Assembly (NCBI GenBank): GCA_930367215.1
Contig: OV884058.1
Span: 200,154,208 to 200,218,207 of the forward strand
Reading direction: 5' to 3'
Length of the DNA: 64,000 bases
Source: Pollenia angustigena
Taxonomy: Eukaryota; Arthropoda; Insecta; Diptera; Polleniidae
Below, piece after piece: positions 21,468-32,012 of the stretch (the stretch's first letter is position 1; each line of letters begins with the position of its first letter). Both the position numbers and the translations under genes were made by a program. The notes below the pieces were generated by a model, which did not search any database, was not told where the DNA came from, and was given only the letters and a program-made list of their open reading frames with translations.

Positions 21468-22823
21468 CTGCCGTCCACTTAAGCGTGTTCGTCCGAATAG
21501 GCTCATATTCTCCTTTTCCATAATGGGCTAGTCGTTCTAGATGTACCACTTTCATTTTTGATCTTGGGCTTTTATATTTCTGGATCCGATACACCACGTC
21601 ATTTAATTTCTTTATTACTTTATATGGGCCATCGCAATGAGTCTGCAGCTTTGGAGATAGTCCTTTCTTCCGTTGCGGATTAAAAAGTAAAACCAACTGG
21701 CCTTCTTTGAAGCCTTCCGAATTTGCCGCTGGATCATATCTGGCTTTCATCTTGTCATTTGATGACTTAATACGCCTTCGTCTTAACTCGTTTTTCTGCT
21801 CTTGGATAGAGTCATTATTATTCGCTGGTACAGATAGTTCACCAACGTTCTACTGCTGGACCGGATTTCTACTTTCTCCAATTAGAACACCGTCTGCAAC
21901 GCACTGTGGGCATTTAATTATGCAATCAATCACGGATTGCTTGCAACCGACCCAATAGTAGCTTCCTTTTAACTTCTTTATGGTTTTCGTAACGCTAAGA
22001 TGCCCACCACCAGTACCTTCGTGGAATTTCCTCACAACTTCACATACTTTAGAAGCCGGTACCAGGATAAGGTTTTTAACCGTTTTGCCATCGTCTCCTT
22101 GGGATGACAATTTCTTATGATCACTAGTGACTAGCTGTCTTACAAGAGCTTCACTTCCATGTCCAACGTTAAGGGGTATTTCTAGACCATACCAATTCAT
22201 AATTTGTCTTCCCATATCTAGACTAATGCCTTGACGAATCATTAAATCTGCTCCAATTATGACCTCGTCCATAATTTCAGCCACAATAAATTCATCAAAA
22301 ACGATAATATCGGCCATTCTCTTTCCACTCTTGCTTTGCCATAGACAATGATAGGCTCTCCCGTAGCTGTTCGCAAGTTTACACCACTTAGCGGCTCGAC
22401 AGCTCCCTTTATAAAATCAGCTCTTATAATGGAATGTCCTGCACCAGTGTCGATAGTCAAAATGCGAATTTCACCATTTATGTACCCACTGGTCGTAATA
22501 TTTCTGTTACTCGTTTTCACTACTAAATTTATCGTGGGACCTTCAGTTTCCTCTGCACTACTAGCTCTTCTCAGCTTTAGCGGTGGCTCCCGCGATGATT
22601 GTTGACTTGCTCTTCGTTTGTCCCTTTGCGGCGAAGCAGATCTTGATCGTTGTTTGGGTGCTTTGCAGTTTCGCTGAATATGGCCAATCTTACCGCAATT
22701 ATAGCATGTTGCTTTGTTTTTACCTTGTTTCTCGCTTAAAGCTTGCAAAACTGCATCCTTAATGCTTCTCATTTCCTTTAAAATATCTCCTTCGCCTTCG
22801 GTTGTTATATCGAGCTTGCGCAC
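21400..22823 (-). pseudogene. Gypsy NC-protease plus integrase remnants
   Basis: 22257-22823 has the zinc knuckle CYNCGKIGHIQRNC, an Arg/Ser-rich linker, and the aspartic protease site LTIDTGAGHSII. A frameshift near 22300 moves to 21850-22317, which gives the protease end (…VIIGADLM) then directly an H2C2 integrase motif (FHEGTGGGHLS…CPQC). 21400-21750 has a GPY-type integrase C-terminus (CDGPYKVIKKLND) and runs into the LTR. Everything between protease and H2C2 (RT and RNase H), and the DDE core, is deleted. Confidence 0.8.
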
Positions 22824-23929
22824 CTTGCATATATGCGATTTTGAAATTATTCTAGCGGTTTCTTGTGCTAGGGAAAATGATACCGTCTCTGCAAATGATG
22901 GCTTCTGTGATGCACATACCGCTAGTTTTACATCAGCATCCCGTATACCGTTTACAAATGCCTCGGTTTAAAAATGATCTAGCAATGGATGACTTTCACC
23001 TGGATAAGTAAGCTGCACCAAGCGCTCAATCTCTAATGCGAAATCCTGTAGCGTCTCGTTTGGCTTTTGTACTCTAGCCCGTAATTCCATTCTGAATATT
23101 TCTTTTCTATTTTCACCACCATACTTGTCATCATAATTATTTCTGCAACTTACTGGTACACTTTCTAGAATTTCAGCCGCAGTTCCTTTTAAAGCCAGAA
23201 TCAGCTCTATGGCTTTTTCTTCATTATTCCAGCATTTTTATTGGCAACTGTGTCAAACTGGAACTTAAACACATTCAATGGTGAGCTGCCGTCAAAGGTT
23301 GGAGCTCCTATTCTATTCGAGACTTCTGGAAAAACTCGAACCACTCCCTCTTGACACTGAAGACTATTAACTCTTTCTTCCAGATGATGAAGTTTTCCAT
23401 CAAAAACCGTGACTTGTGTTTTTACATCAGTGACTTGTGTTTTTACATCAGACAATTCTATTTCCATATCGTCTACTCTTTCGTTTATAACAGTAGAAAT
23501 CTCTTGAAGCTTCTCAATTTTGTCATTAGTAGCCTGAAGTTTCTCGTTTGTCACTTTAGAATTTTCTTGAATTTCGGCTAAGATGGTGCTTGAATTTTCT
23601 TTTACCATCCTCTCAATGTTTTTAGAATTTTCTGCTAGGATAGCGTTTGAATTTTCTTTTACTAACTTCTCCATGTTTTTAGAATTTTCTTCCATTTTTC
23701 TAGAATTTTCTTCCATTTTTCTAGAATTTTCTTCCATTTTTTCCATCATAGCAGGAAACATTGTACCAAGATCCATGTTGCTTGTTACTGCGCGGGTAGC
23801 AACTTCTATTTCTTCTTTTTCTTCAAATTCATAAGTTGCGATGTCAATATTGCGTCGCTTAAATTCATCGATTAATCTTTTCTGGAGCTCAGCTTTATTT
23901 CCTGCAGTAGGCAGATCCAACTTGCCCAA
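22800..23929 (-). pseudogene. Gypsy gag with SAP-like start and coiled coil
   Basis: The frame starts MGKLDLPTAGNKAELQKRL, resembling a SAP DNA-binding helix-turn-helix. A coiled-coil region follows, with tandem KMEENSR-type repeats at about residues 65-110, then a capsid-like part. The frame shifts near 23210 and continues (…WNNEEKAIELILALKG…), with one TAA near 22970, before joining the nucleocapsid part. Gag would build virus-like particles; this copy cannot make full-length Gag. Confidence 0.75.
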
Positions 23930-24037
23930 CTCTTTCTTGAGCTGTTCAACTTTTAGCTCCTCGAATTTAATTGTTGTTTGTATAGTTTTTTTTTTATCCT
24001 TTTTTTTATTTGTTTATTTTTTTTTTTATTGCAATTT

Positions 24038-24051
24038 CACTTCTGACACCA
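24038..24051 (-). promoter_or_regulatory. Primer-binding site, tRNA-Leu type
   Basis: TGGTGTCAGAAGTG on the minus strand starts two bases inside the 5' LTR. It complements the 3' end of insect tRNA-Leu (…CACTTCTGACA plus CCA), used to prime minus-strand DNA synthesis. Confidence 0.75.
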
Positions 24052-24053
24052 AT

Positions 24054-24482
24054 TGTTACGTTTTTCCTTTAATAAACGCGTTCGGTTTACTCTCTTTATA
24101 ATAAACCGTTGAGTTCTTTTAATTGCAAATAAAAATAAATACACACACTTATTCAACTTTACAAACTTTATTATTTTGTTCACAATTGTTAGTTACGAAC
24201 AGAACCGTTTCACAAAACAAACTAAACTAATTTTACATGAGTCACCTCTTTTTATATTTCATAATTATTTCTAGATTTTTCCTGAACCTTCCCGTAAAAA
24301 CTATTTATTATGTTCTATAACCATTTCTAAAAATGACTGGGAAATTTATATAGGAATTATTTAAAATAACAGTTGTGTTGAAAATTATACATGACAATTT
24401 TAAGTAACATAAAACTATAACTTACAAGATAACTTATAACTATAACTATAAATAATTCTTAGATAATTTAACTTTCGTAACA
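24054..24482 (-). repeat. Gypsy 5' LTR
   Basis: 429 bp, TGTTACG…CGTAACA, with intact TG/CA termini. Nearly identical to the LTR at 21039. Confidence 0.9.
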
Positions 24483-24639
24483 ATATAAATATCATAACTT
24501 GTTTACTGAATTAATTTGTTTTCATATTTAAATACAGTTTGAAGAACTTTCCAAAAACTTTTCTAAGTGTAAGCAATTTATTTACTCTCTTTTATTCAAT
24601 GTTCTCTATCTGCTCTTCGCTGTTTTATATAACACGTGA

Positions 24640-24980
24640 AAAAAAAAGATATTTATACCCACACCTCAATAGTGGAGTGGGTATTATGCGTTAGTGCTGA
24701 AGTGTGTTACACACAAAACTACCTTCCAGTATAACCCGATTTAACAATTTCCGTCTATATGGCTGATTGCCTGCCTGGATGTCTGTCCATGTTACATTGT
24801 GCTCAAAGTACAGGTCACAATTTTGAAGATAGTTTCATGAAATTTTGTACTAATGTCCTAATTATCATAAGGACACAGCATATTGAAAATATTGATCAGA
24901 AACTAGGTACCAAAATTTTACATGTGATACAACAACACTCAATTTTGAGAAATTTTTTTTTTTTTTTTTTTTGTTATTTT
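24640..24980. repeat. Fragment of a TATACCCAC-type dispersed repeat
   Basis: TACCCACACCTC…GAGTGGGTA forms a hairpin at 24656-24684, followed by CTGTCCATG-type sequence as in the 17834 element, ending in a T-run (24951-24972). Similarity is partial. Confidence 0.35.
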
Positions 24981-25206
24981 TCATTTTTTTGTTAGGGTGT
25001 TTTTGCATTTTAAGTGGAATGAAAAATGACCCCAATATCAAGGAATAAAAAAAATGGCACCAAATAAAATCACAATTTTTACTTTGGGGCTATTTTTCGA
25101 TTACTAATAAAAAATGCAAATTTTAAGAAATGAAAAATCACCCCAAACATTTTTACACAAATTATTTAAAATTGTATGTAAAAGTTTCTAGGGATAGTAT
25201 AAAAAA

Positions 25207-26595
25207 GGCTCCGTGCAATAACTCCCAGGTGCAATAAGTCCCAAGTAAAAAATGAAATTAGACCCAACAATTTTTCATACAAATGTGGGAGTAATTTCAC
25301 TATGAAATAGCTCCAAGCCCTCTCGGTTTTATTTCATTTTTTAGGAAGTTATTTTATTTTTTGCCTGGGAGTTATTTTATTAATGAAATAAAATCCAAAT
25401 GAAATAAGTCCCCGAATTTTCGAATTAACGTGGAAGTTATTTCATTTTATTTTGGTTTTCGGTGTTATTTCATTTGCTGTGGGAGTTATTTCATTTTTTG
25501 TGGGAGTTTTTTCATTTTCAATTATTTGCAATTTCTTAAAATTGTTTAAAATTTTAAACGGTATTTATAACGGGATATTTTAAACTATTTGAATACAATG
25601 ACTTAAGTTTATCAAAGAAGAAAATTTTGCTTATTGCAATTGCAGTGTCTTATGGTTACCGGCTATGCAATGAAGCTTTAGTTAGCGAAGCCGGTGTTTG
25701 TTATACCATAGAGGAGAAAATCCTTGCGCCCGGCCGAAGGCCTGTTATGCAGAGCAGCTTTAGTTAGCGAAGCCGGTGTTTGTTATACCATAGTGTATAA
25801 AATCCTTGCGCCCGTCCAAAGGCCGGCTATGCAGAAAAGCTTTAGTTAGCGAAGCCGGTGTTTGTTATACCATAGAGTATAAAATCCTTACGCCCGGCCG
25901 AAGGCCGGCTATGCAGAAAAGCTTTAGCTAGCGAAGCCGGTGTTTGTTATACCATAGAATATAAAAACATTGCGCCCGGCCGAAGGCCGGCTATGCAGAA
26001 AAGCTTTAGTTAGCGAAGCCGGTGTTTGTTATACCATAGAGTATAAAATCCTTGCGCCCGGCCGAAGGCCGGCTATGCAGAGAAGCTTTAGTTAGCGAAG
26101 CCGGTGTTTGCTTAAGTTAGCGAAGCCGATGTTTGTTATACCATAGAGGAGGTACTCCTTGTACCCTGCGTGCTTAAACTGCAGGCAGTTGCCATTGCAG
26201 GAGGTCAGGATATAATAAAATGCCCGATTTGTTGTCAAAATGTCGAGGACTCAATGTTAGTTTTTTGGTAACCTAATATGTAAATATTCAAGTAAAACGA
26301 ATACATATATAATAAATTTCTTTGGAAGTTGTTTCATTTTTTTTTGGGTCTTATTTCATTTCTTTTCGATGGAATGTTTTTGGAAGTTATTTCATTAATG
26401 TCTTTAGGAGTTATTTCATTATGAAATAACTCCCAAAAGTTGGGGTTTGTTTCATTTAAGACTTGGAAATTATTTCATTTTTTTGGGATTTATTTCTTTT
26501 TCCAGTTTGGGGCTTATTGCATTTATTTTGGGATTTAATTCATTGGGACTTATTGCACTGGGACTTATTGCACCTGGGAGTTATTGCACGGAGCC
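25207..26595. mobile_element. Motif-array TIR element 1, 8-bp TSD
   Basis: Inverted ends start GGCTCCGTGCAATAACTCCC and match for about 37 nt. A perfect 8-bp duplication ATAAAAAA flanks it (25199-25206, 26596-26603). Both halves consist of around twenty copies of GGGAGTTATTTCATT-like motifs in either orientation. The centre is an 82-bp tandem array. No transposase is seen. 8-bp duplications occur with hAT, P and some other DNA transposons, but these termini match none I know. Confidence 0.75.
25655..26150. repeat. 82-bp tandem array, about six units
   Basis: GTTAGCGAAGCCGGTGTTTG recurs at 25681, 25763, 25845, 25927 (one change), 26009 and 26091, exactly 82 bp apart. Each unit has the palindrome CGGCCGAAGGCCG and is GC-rich against its AT-rich surroundings. 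Related units lie at 26660-26810 and, reversed and diverged, at 27225-27345. Confidence 0.9.
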
Positions 26596-27434
26596 ATAAA
26601 AAAGCCCGAATTCTTAGACCAAAGTAGAGAAAATTCTTGCCGGTTGTGCAGAGATTACGTATTTAGTTAGCGAAGCCGGTGTTTGTAATACCAAAGAGAA
26701 AAAAACCCTTGCGCCTGGCCGAAGGCCGGCTATAACGTGAAACTTTAGTAAGCAAAGCCAGTGTTCGTTATACCATAGAGGAACAAATCCTTGCGCATAG
26801 CCGAAAGCTCAACCATGCTATCAATCGTACGATTTTTAAAACCAAAACTGTATAGTTATTCGGATTTTGAAATCGGGCATATGAACTCCACTCAAAATGT
26901 TTAATATAATATTCGGCTCCACGAAAAGCCCCCCAATGAAATAACGCCCAAACGAGAAATGAAATATTCCCCAATTTTTTTTTCATACATTTTTGGGTGT
27001 TATTTCATATGAAAAAACTCCCAATTTTTTTGGGCCGTTTTTCATTTTTTTTGGGAATTATTTCATTCTTCATTTGGGGTTTTCAAATTATGAAATAATC
27101 TCCAATGAAATAACACCCAACAAATTTTTAAAATTCGGGGCTTGTTTCATAGCGTGTTTAATTTGGGTGTTATTTCATTTTTAATTCGGAGGTTATTTGA
27201 TTTTTAACACTAAAGTTAAGTATTGAAATCTGGCTTCGCATACTAAAGTTTTTCTGCTTGACGGCCTGCGGCCGTGCTTAGGGATTTTTTCCTCCAGTAG
27301 GACGCGGCAGGTGGCTTCGCTGAATGAAGTTTTCCTGCGTGCGTCACAAGAATTAAAAATTTTTTTCAGTGATAACTAAGGATTTTCCCTTTTACAGAAT
27401 GTTGACACCATGCGTAACACTATTCTGGAAAAGT

Positions 27435-27600
27435 ATGGCTTTGTCTCTCATTTGTGAAAAAAAATATGGCTATATCTCTCATTTCGCAAAATTTTAAATA
27501 TGACCTTACCTCTCACTGATTGGGCGATAAGACCATAACGGCTTTATCTCCCATTCAATTGAGCGATAAAGCCATTATGGCCTTACCTCCCATGGTTAAA
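27435..27600. repeat. Cluster of TGGCTTTATCTCCCAT-type motifs
   Basis: About six variants of TATGGCTTTATCTCTCATT, some inverted (GAGCGATAAAGCCAT), are spaced 20-45 bp apart. This is a motif type different from both flanks, possibly another inserted motif-array element. It ends just before a run of C at 27605-27619. Confidence 0.55.
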
Positions 27601-27796
27601 AAGCACCCCCCCCCCCCCGTGTAAAGGCAAATTGTCTTCCGAACTGCAAAAATAGAGCAGGGCTACAAGGATCTACGGGCGGGTAAAATAACTGCAGCAA
27701 TATTTTTGAACCGAATATATCCTTATTATTAAGAAGACGCCTGCGGGCCTCCACACGATTCATTTCAATAATTTTGCGACTTTGCTGTTGGTCCAT
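27596..27796 (-). pseudogene. Unidentified ORF, possible transposase N-terminus
   Basis: Starts ATG in context GTCAATATGG at 27796 and reads MDQQQSRKIIEMNRVEARRR… with GC-balanced codons, unlike anything nearby. CTATTTTTGCAG at about 27642-27653 on this strand could be a splice acceptor or simple coding. The frame degrades into the poly-C run. It lies inside motif-array element 2, so it may be the remaining start of that family's protein. No domain is recognised. Confidence 0.3.
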
Positions 27797-28405
27797 ATTG
27801 ACTTCATGAAATCCTTGGTGAAACTTACTCTTTTATTAATTTTGGGCATAATTTCATTTTTGTTGCTGATGGGGTTAATTTCATTGGGTGTTATTTCATA
27901 TGAAATAACATCAAAATATTGGGGGTTGTTTCGTTTTCTTTTTGGGGTTTATTTAATTTATTTTTCGATGTTATTTCATTCACTGCTTTTGGGTGTTATT
28001 TCCTATTTTTTGAGGATTATTTCATTGGGGGCTATTTCCTGGGCGTTATTTCATTGGGGGGCTTTTCGTAGAGCCTAATATTCTTTGTGTTCCTTTTTAG
28101 GGTTAAAATGCATCATAAATTTTTTATGTGATTTTTCATAATGAAGAATAACCCCAAATTTATTGTCATATTTCATTTTATTGTTATGGTTATTTTTCAT
28201 TTTTTCGGGGTAATTTTTTATTAAAAAAAAATGGGGTCATATTCAGTGTTACCACCAGCAAAATTCAAAATTACACTTGAAATGAAGCAAAATTACCCGA
28301 TTTAAATGAAATTACACCTGATATAAAATTGAAGTTTAATTTAATAAAAAGACATTCACAAAGAAGCAAGAACACAACAAACTCATTGAAAGAAGATCAT
28401 TATTA

Positions 28406-28553
28406 GGCCCCTATTACGGTTCACAACTCAACTCAACTCAACTGATTGTGATCAGTTGTAATTTTTGATATTTGATGTTCACCGCAATAAAGCAAAGTTG
28501 TAAACAAGTTTACAAAAATTAAAGAATTACAACTCAACTGAGTAAAAGCGGCC
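28406..28553. mobile_element. PIF/Harbinger-like MITE, TTA target duplication
   Basis: 148 bp with ends GGCCCCTATTACGG and complementary GGCCGCTTTTACTC, flanked by TTA on both sides (28403-28405, 28554-28556). The ends resemble those of the MITE at 16804. Confidence 0.6.
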
Positions 28554-28735
28554 TTAGTCAAACTGTTAAGATTCTTATTGTAATTTTAAATAAATTGGCA
28601 AAAATAACATTAAAGACTCGAAAAACAATTAATAAAACATAAAATAAAACACCTAAAATAATGAGTTTAACTTCCACATTTGGTTGCATATATCTAGGGA
28701 AGGTTAAACATGCTCATTGCCAATCCTTTATAATG

Positions 28736-29045
28736 GGTGTTTCTTTTAGCCCCATAGGGCTTACAAAAGGTTAGTTGTTAAACGAACTGTCATACTGTTT
28801 TCACTTTTTGCTCAGACACATCGTCATGAATAGATTCATGCTTGAACAACGCCACCAAATTATCCAAATTTACTTTGGAAATCAGCCATCGATTTTCGCA
28901 ACTTATTTTTTTACAAATGAAGGTGTTGATTTAGAGAAAATAACCGCTCAATTAACTTTAAGGCTGTGCGATATGACACCTCTTGATTGTTTTCCGTAGG
29001 GCTGTGTATGCTGATAAACCAGCAACAATTGAATCAACATTTTTA
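28736..29045 (+). pseudogene. Mariner-type transposase relic, internally deleted
   Basis: An N-terminal piece (MLEQRHQIIQIYFGNQPSI) is joined to a C-terminal piece (LCDMTPLDCFP, stop, GCV, then YADKPATIEST after a frameshift). These match the start and the end (catalytic CDLTPLDYFLWG area) of a Tc1/mariner-type transposase, so most of the gene is deleted. GGGTGTTTCTTTTAGCC at 28736 is probably the left terminus. Confidence 0.65.
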
Positions 29046-29109
29046 ATTTATTCGTTTTTTTTTTAATAATTTATTTTTATTATTGAATCTTTCTTATCGA
29101 AATTTACAA

Positions 29110-29697
29110 TTGGGGTATTCACAAGGTGTGCTATCATGTTATATTGTCATAATGTTCTAGCATTTTACAATGGTTTAAAAATATTGTTGTTGCTTTGTAA
29201 ACAAAAAGTGTCTTAAATTAATAGAACGTTGCTTGCTATGTTTATTTTGCTGTCGTAATTAATCAAAACAGACCAGAGCTGAGCGGCTGAGCCGTATCGC
29301 GTTAATTTTTGTAGCCGTCGCCGTTGATGATATAATTTTATCCGGTTTACATCAAAAATTTGACCTGCGGCTAGCAATTTTTGCAAGCAATCACTTGCGG
29401 CGTCAAATAAGATCGGCTTATGACTCTGCTGTTTGGTAAACAAACAAAATACAATATATTTCTTATTTGCGTCTGCAAAATGGAAAATAGTCAGGTAAGA
29501 TCCAATTTAAGTGATTAATTCATGGAAAAGAATTAAAAAATATTTTAATGTTAGTTAATTATTTATTTTTGTTTTAAATCAGTTGATTTAAATTCAAAAT
29601 AGCACACTAAATTATGAGGGGTTGTTCACAACAGTCTTATTTTTTCATGTTATTATTTTAAGACATATGACTTAATGACACCTTGTGAATCCCCCAA
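29110..29697. mobile_element. TIR element carrying a stranded first exon
   Basis: Inverted ends TTGGGGTATTCACAAGGTGT (29110) and complementary TTGGGGGATTCACAAGGTGT. The interior 29213-29470 is GC-richer. ATGGAAAATAGTCAG (29480-29494; MENSQ) is followed at once by the donor GTAAGAT. I infer the 5' end of a transposon gene whose remaining exons were deleted. A minus-strand frame 29213-29443 overlaps this leader and is unidentified. Confidence 0.5.
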
Positions 29698-29774
29698 ATA
29701 TGTATTCAAATCTTAATTCTACTTGTTTTTTATTAGTTGTTACCAATGTAACCACTAACTGCTGTATTAAAATT

Positions 29775-30765
29775 TTAAAAATGTCTTCTAGTTAGGCTCA
29801 AAGTATCGGTTCTTTTTAGCCTCTGGTGACCTTCAAACTGAAGCAGACCCCGAGCGAGGTAGTTAGGGTGGGCCATTAGTTTCTCGATGTAGCTAATTGA
29901 ATTTTTTTTAATTTCCTCCTGGATAGTGGTGACGTTGAGATCTCTGTGGATAATATCATTACGTATGTATATACCATGGGGCGCAGACAATTTGTCGTAA
30001 TATTCTAGACTGTCTTCTTTGAAGCTTTTGGATGTTAGATACGCATGCAGTACCCCATAATTGGATGCCATATGTCCATATTTGTTTTATGATGGACTTG
30101 TATAAGAGAATTTTGTTGTCTAAAGACAAGTTTGAGTTTCGACCGAGAAGCCAATGTAGTTGAGCTGCTTTAAGTTTCATAGCCGTTATTTTCGCTTCAA
30201 TATGACGAGACCAGGTCAAGCGTCTATCTATATGAATTCCCAAGTACTTAACATGGTTTTCTACCGGAACAGTGATGTTATTTATTTTTACAGCTGGGCA
30301 CGTTTGTCTTCTGAGCGTGAAAGTTAAGTGAGCACATTTAGCCGGGTTAACCTTAATTCTCCATTTTTCTAGCCAGGCCTCTAGTTCATTGATGTGGGAC
30401 TGCAGATTTTGCGATGCGACTTTTGGGTCATGGTTAACGCTAATAAATGCTATATCGTCTGCAAATGTAGAGGTATGCGTGCTCAGGTTTGTTGGCATAT
30501 CCGCAGTGTATATTATATAAAGAAGCGGTCCTAATATGCTGCCTTGGGGGACACAATTTTCTTAAGGGGGGAGTATTTATCTTGCGACCTTACTATGAAT
30601 GTTCTGCCTGTTAGATAGCTCTCCAGAAGCTTGTGAGTGTTTTGAGGAAGCATTCTTGTGATTTTGATGAGTAGCCCATCATACCAAACTTTGTCAAATG
30701 CTTGGGAAATGTCTATAAACAGGGCTGAGCAGATTGCTTTTTCTCAAACGCCGATCTAATTAGGA
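29775..30765 (-). pseudogene. Jockey-like LINE reverse transcriptase, 5' truncated
   Basis: Minus-strand RT motifs in order: ALFIDISQAFDKVWYDGLL (about 30710), CVPQGSILGPLLYIIYT (30515-30560), FADDIAFIS, then KYLGIHIDRRLTWSRHI and the thumb/C-terminal region (WTYGIQLWG; YLARGLLQFEG) ending at 29775. At least two frameshifts occur (about 30560 and 30000). The layout without RNase H fits Jockey-type elements. Confidence 0.75.
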
Positions 30766-32008
30766 TGACAATTCTATGCACTTGTTCTATTGTACCATTT
30801 TTCGCTCTGAATCGTCATCTTGGAGTAAATTTCAAAAAAATTCGAAAAACTGAAAATATACATACTTTTTTTAAAAATGGTCCACCCTACGGGTGGTAAA
30901 CGCTAGAATCAAAGTATTTTGGGAATCATCATAAAACATATCAAGCTTTATTTTCTGATTTTGTACTTTTTTCAGTACTATAAAAGTTGAGTCGGTTTCA
31001 TTAGACCGCCTTTTCTTTGGACTAAAATCTTCATACTTTGCAATGTGTTTCTTTTAATTTTGAATATTTTAGTCAAATTTACATGCCTAAAAATATACTT
31101 CGAATACCTGTATCACTTTTATTTTGAAGATATAAAAAAGATTATAAAAAAATTACAGCATATATTAAAGATTAATATTTAAAAACTCTTTTTTTTAAAT
31201 AAAGTTACTTAATATTCACTAGAAAAGAATCTAAAGCAATAAAAAATATTTTTGAAACTTAAGAAAATTGCAAAAAAAAAGAAAAAAACTATAAAACCTT
31301 ACAAGCATTTGCATGAATGTTTTAGATGACATTTGGAAGAAGGATCATCAGGAGGTGTCAGTATGTCAAAAATTTAGACCGGCAGTGTTTTTACTTTTTA
31401 AAATTTTTAATTTATTTGACCAACGTTTATTATTCATTTTCACTTTTTTACAAAATAAAACGCAATTAAGCCTTTTACTAGAAATTGTTGTACAATAGAA
31501 TTAATTTATAATTAGAATAAATTATATTCCTTATCTCAAATTTTTATATTTATATCCAAAAGTTTTACAAAATTTTAAAATAACCAGATTTAAATCTTGT
31601 TTAAAAATAGCTTAATGTTATATTTAAATCTTTTATAATATTTTTTTTTACCATAAAATTCTAATACGCATTAAAATTCGTTGGAATATTTTTTTTTTTT
31701 AAATCAGATAAAGTTGTTTAAGTAAATAAAACGAAAATAACACTGTGCTTCACAAAAAAAAAAAAAAAATTACAGCGGTTCTCAAAAAGCAATTCTGTTT
31801 AGTTCCAATGTATAAATTAAGGAACTTTCAACAAGTAAGAAAGTACAGTCGATCAAGACCGACTTTATGATACCAAAGACCATTTAGAGACAAAGTTTGG
31901 AAAGTGTACTATATTTGGGAGCCATGGATAACCATGGACTTGCCAGGACAAAGTTATGTTAAAAGGTTAGTAGGTTTATAAATGTACCAACAATGTCGAG
32001 AATTCATC
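30766..32008. other. No gene; AT-rich, A/T homopolymer-rich
   Basis: Only short low-complexity frames. A mini-me-like stretch AAGTACAGTCGATCAAGACCG lies at about 31840. Nothing else is supported. Confidence 0.4.
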
Positions 32009-32012
32009 TTAA

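Larger units (their letters stand above)
21039..24482 (-). mobile_element. Internally deleted Ty3/gypsy LTR retrotransposon
   Basis: Two 429-bp direct LTRs flank a 2.6-kb body on the minus strand. The body has a primer-binding site, gag, protease, the integrase zinc-binding motif and the integrase C-terminal GPY-type domain. RT, RNase H and the integrase core are missing. Gag has a stop and a frameshift. LTR similarity of over 99% implies a recent insertion, so this deleted form probably moved in trans. No target duplication could be matched (TTTG left, ATAT right). Confidence 0.85.
26915..28075. mobile_element. Motif-array TIR element 2, 8-bp TSD
   Basis: Ends GGCTCCACGAAAAGCCCCCC and complementary GGCTCTACGAAAAGCCCCCC match for about 38 nt. 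A perfect 8-bp duplication TAATATTC flanks it (26907-26914, 28076-28083). Its arms hold TGAAATAACACCCAA-type motifs, close to but distinct from those of element 1. The centre has 82-bp-related GC-rich units and a GC-balanced minus-strand frame at 27640-27796. Confidence 0.75.
24975..28245. mobile_element. Possible outer motif-array element holding two nested ones
   Basis: Sequences at 24975-25190 and 28110-28245 carry repeats of ATGAAAAATNACCCCA in both orientations and enclose the two well-defined elements 25207-26595 and 26915-28075. The piece between them (26640-26810) holds units related to the 82-bp core array. I infer a third, related, older element, but exact termini and a TSD are not visible. 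Confidence 0.35.

Noticed and set aside
25655..26150. CRISPR-like array
   Set aside because: Units are contiguous 82-bp tandem repeats without unique spacers, in a eukaryotic transposon.
27605..27619. Poly-C run as a special signal
   Set aside because: Simple homopolymer, possibly a sequencing-sensitive tract; nothing else supports function.
31741..31747. Isolated CACTGTG as a Transib end
   Set aside because: No nonamer-like element at 22-23 nt and no partner end.
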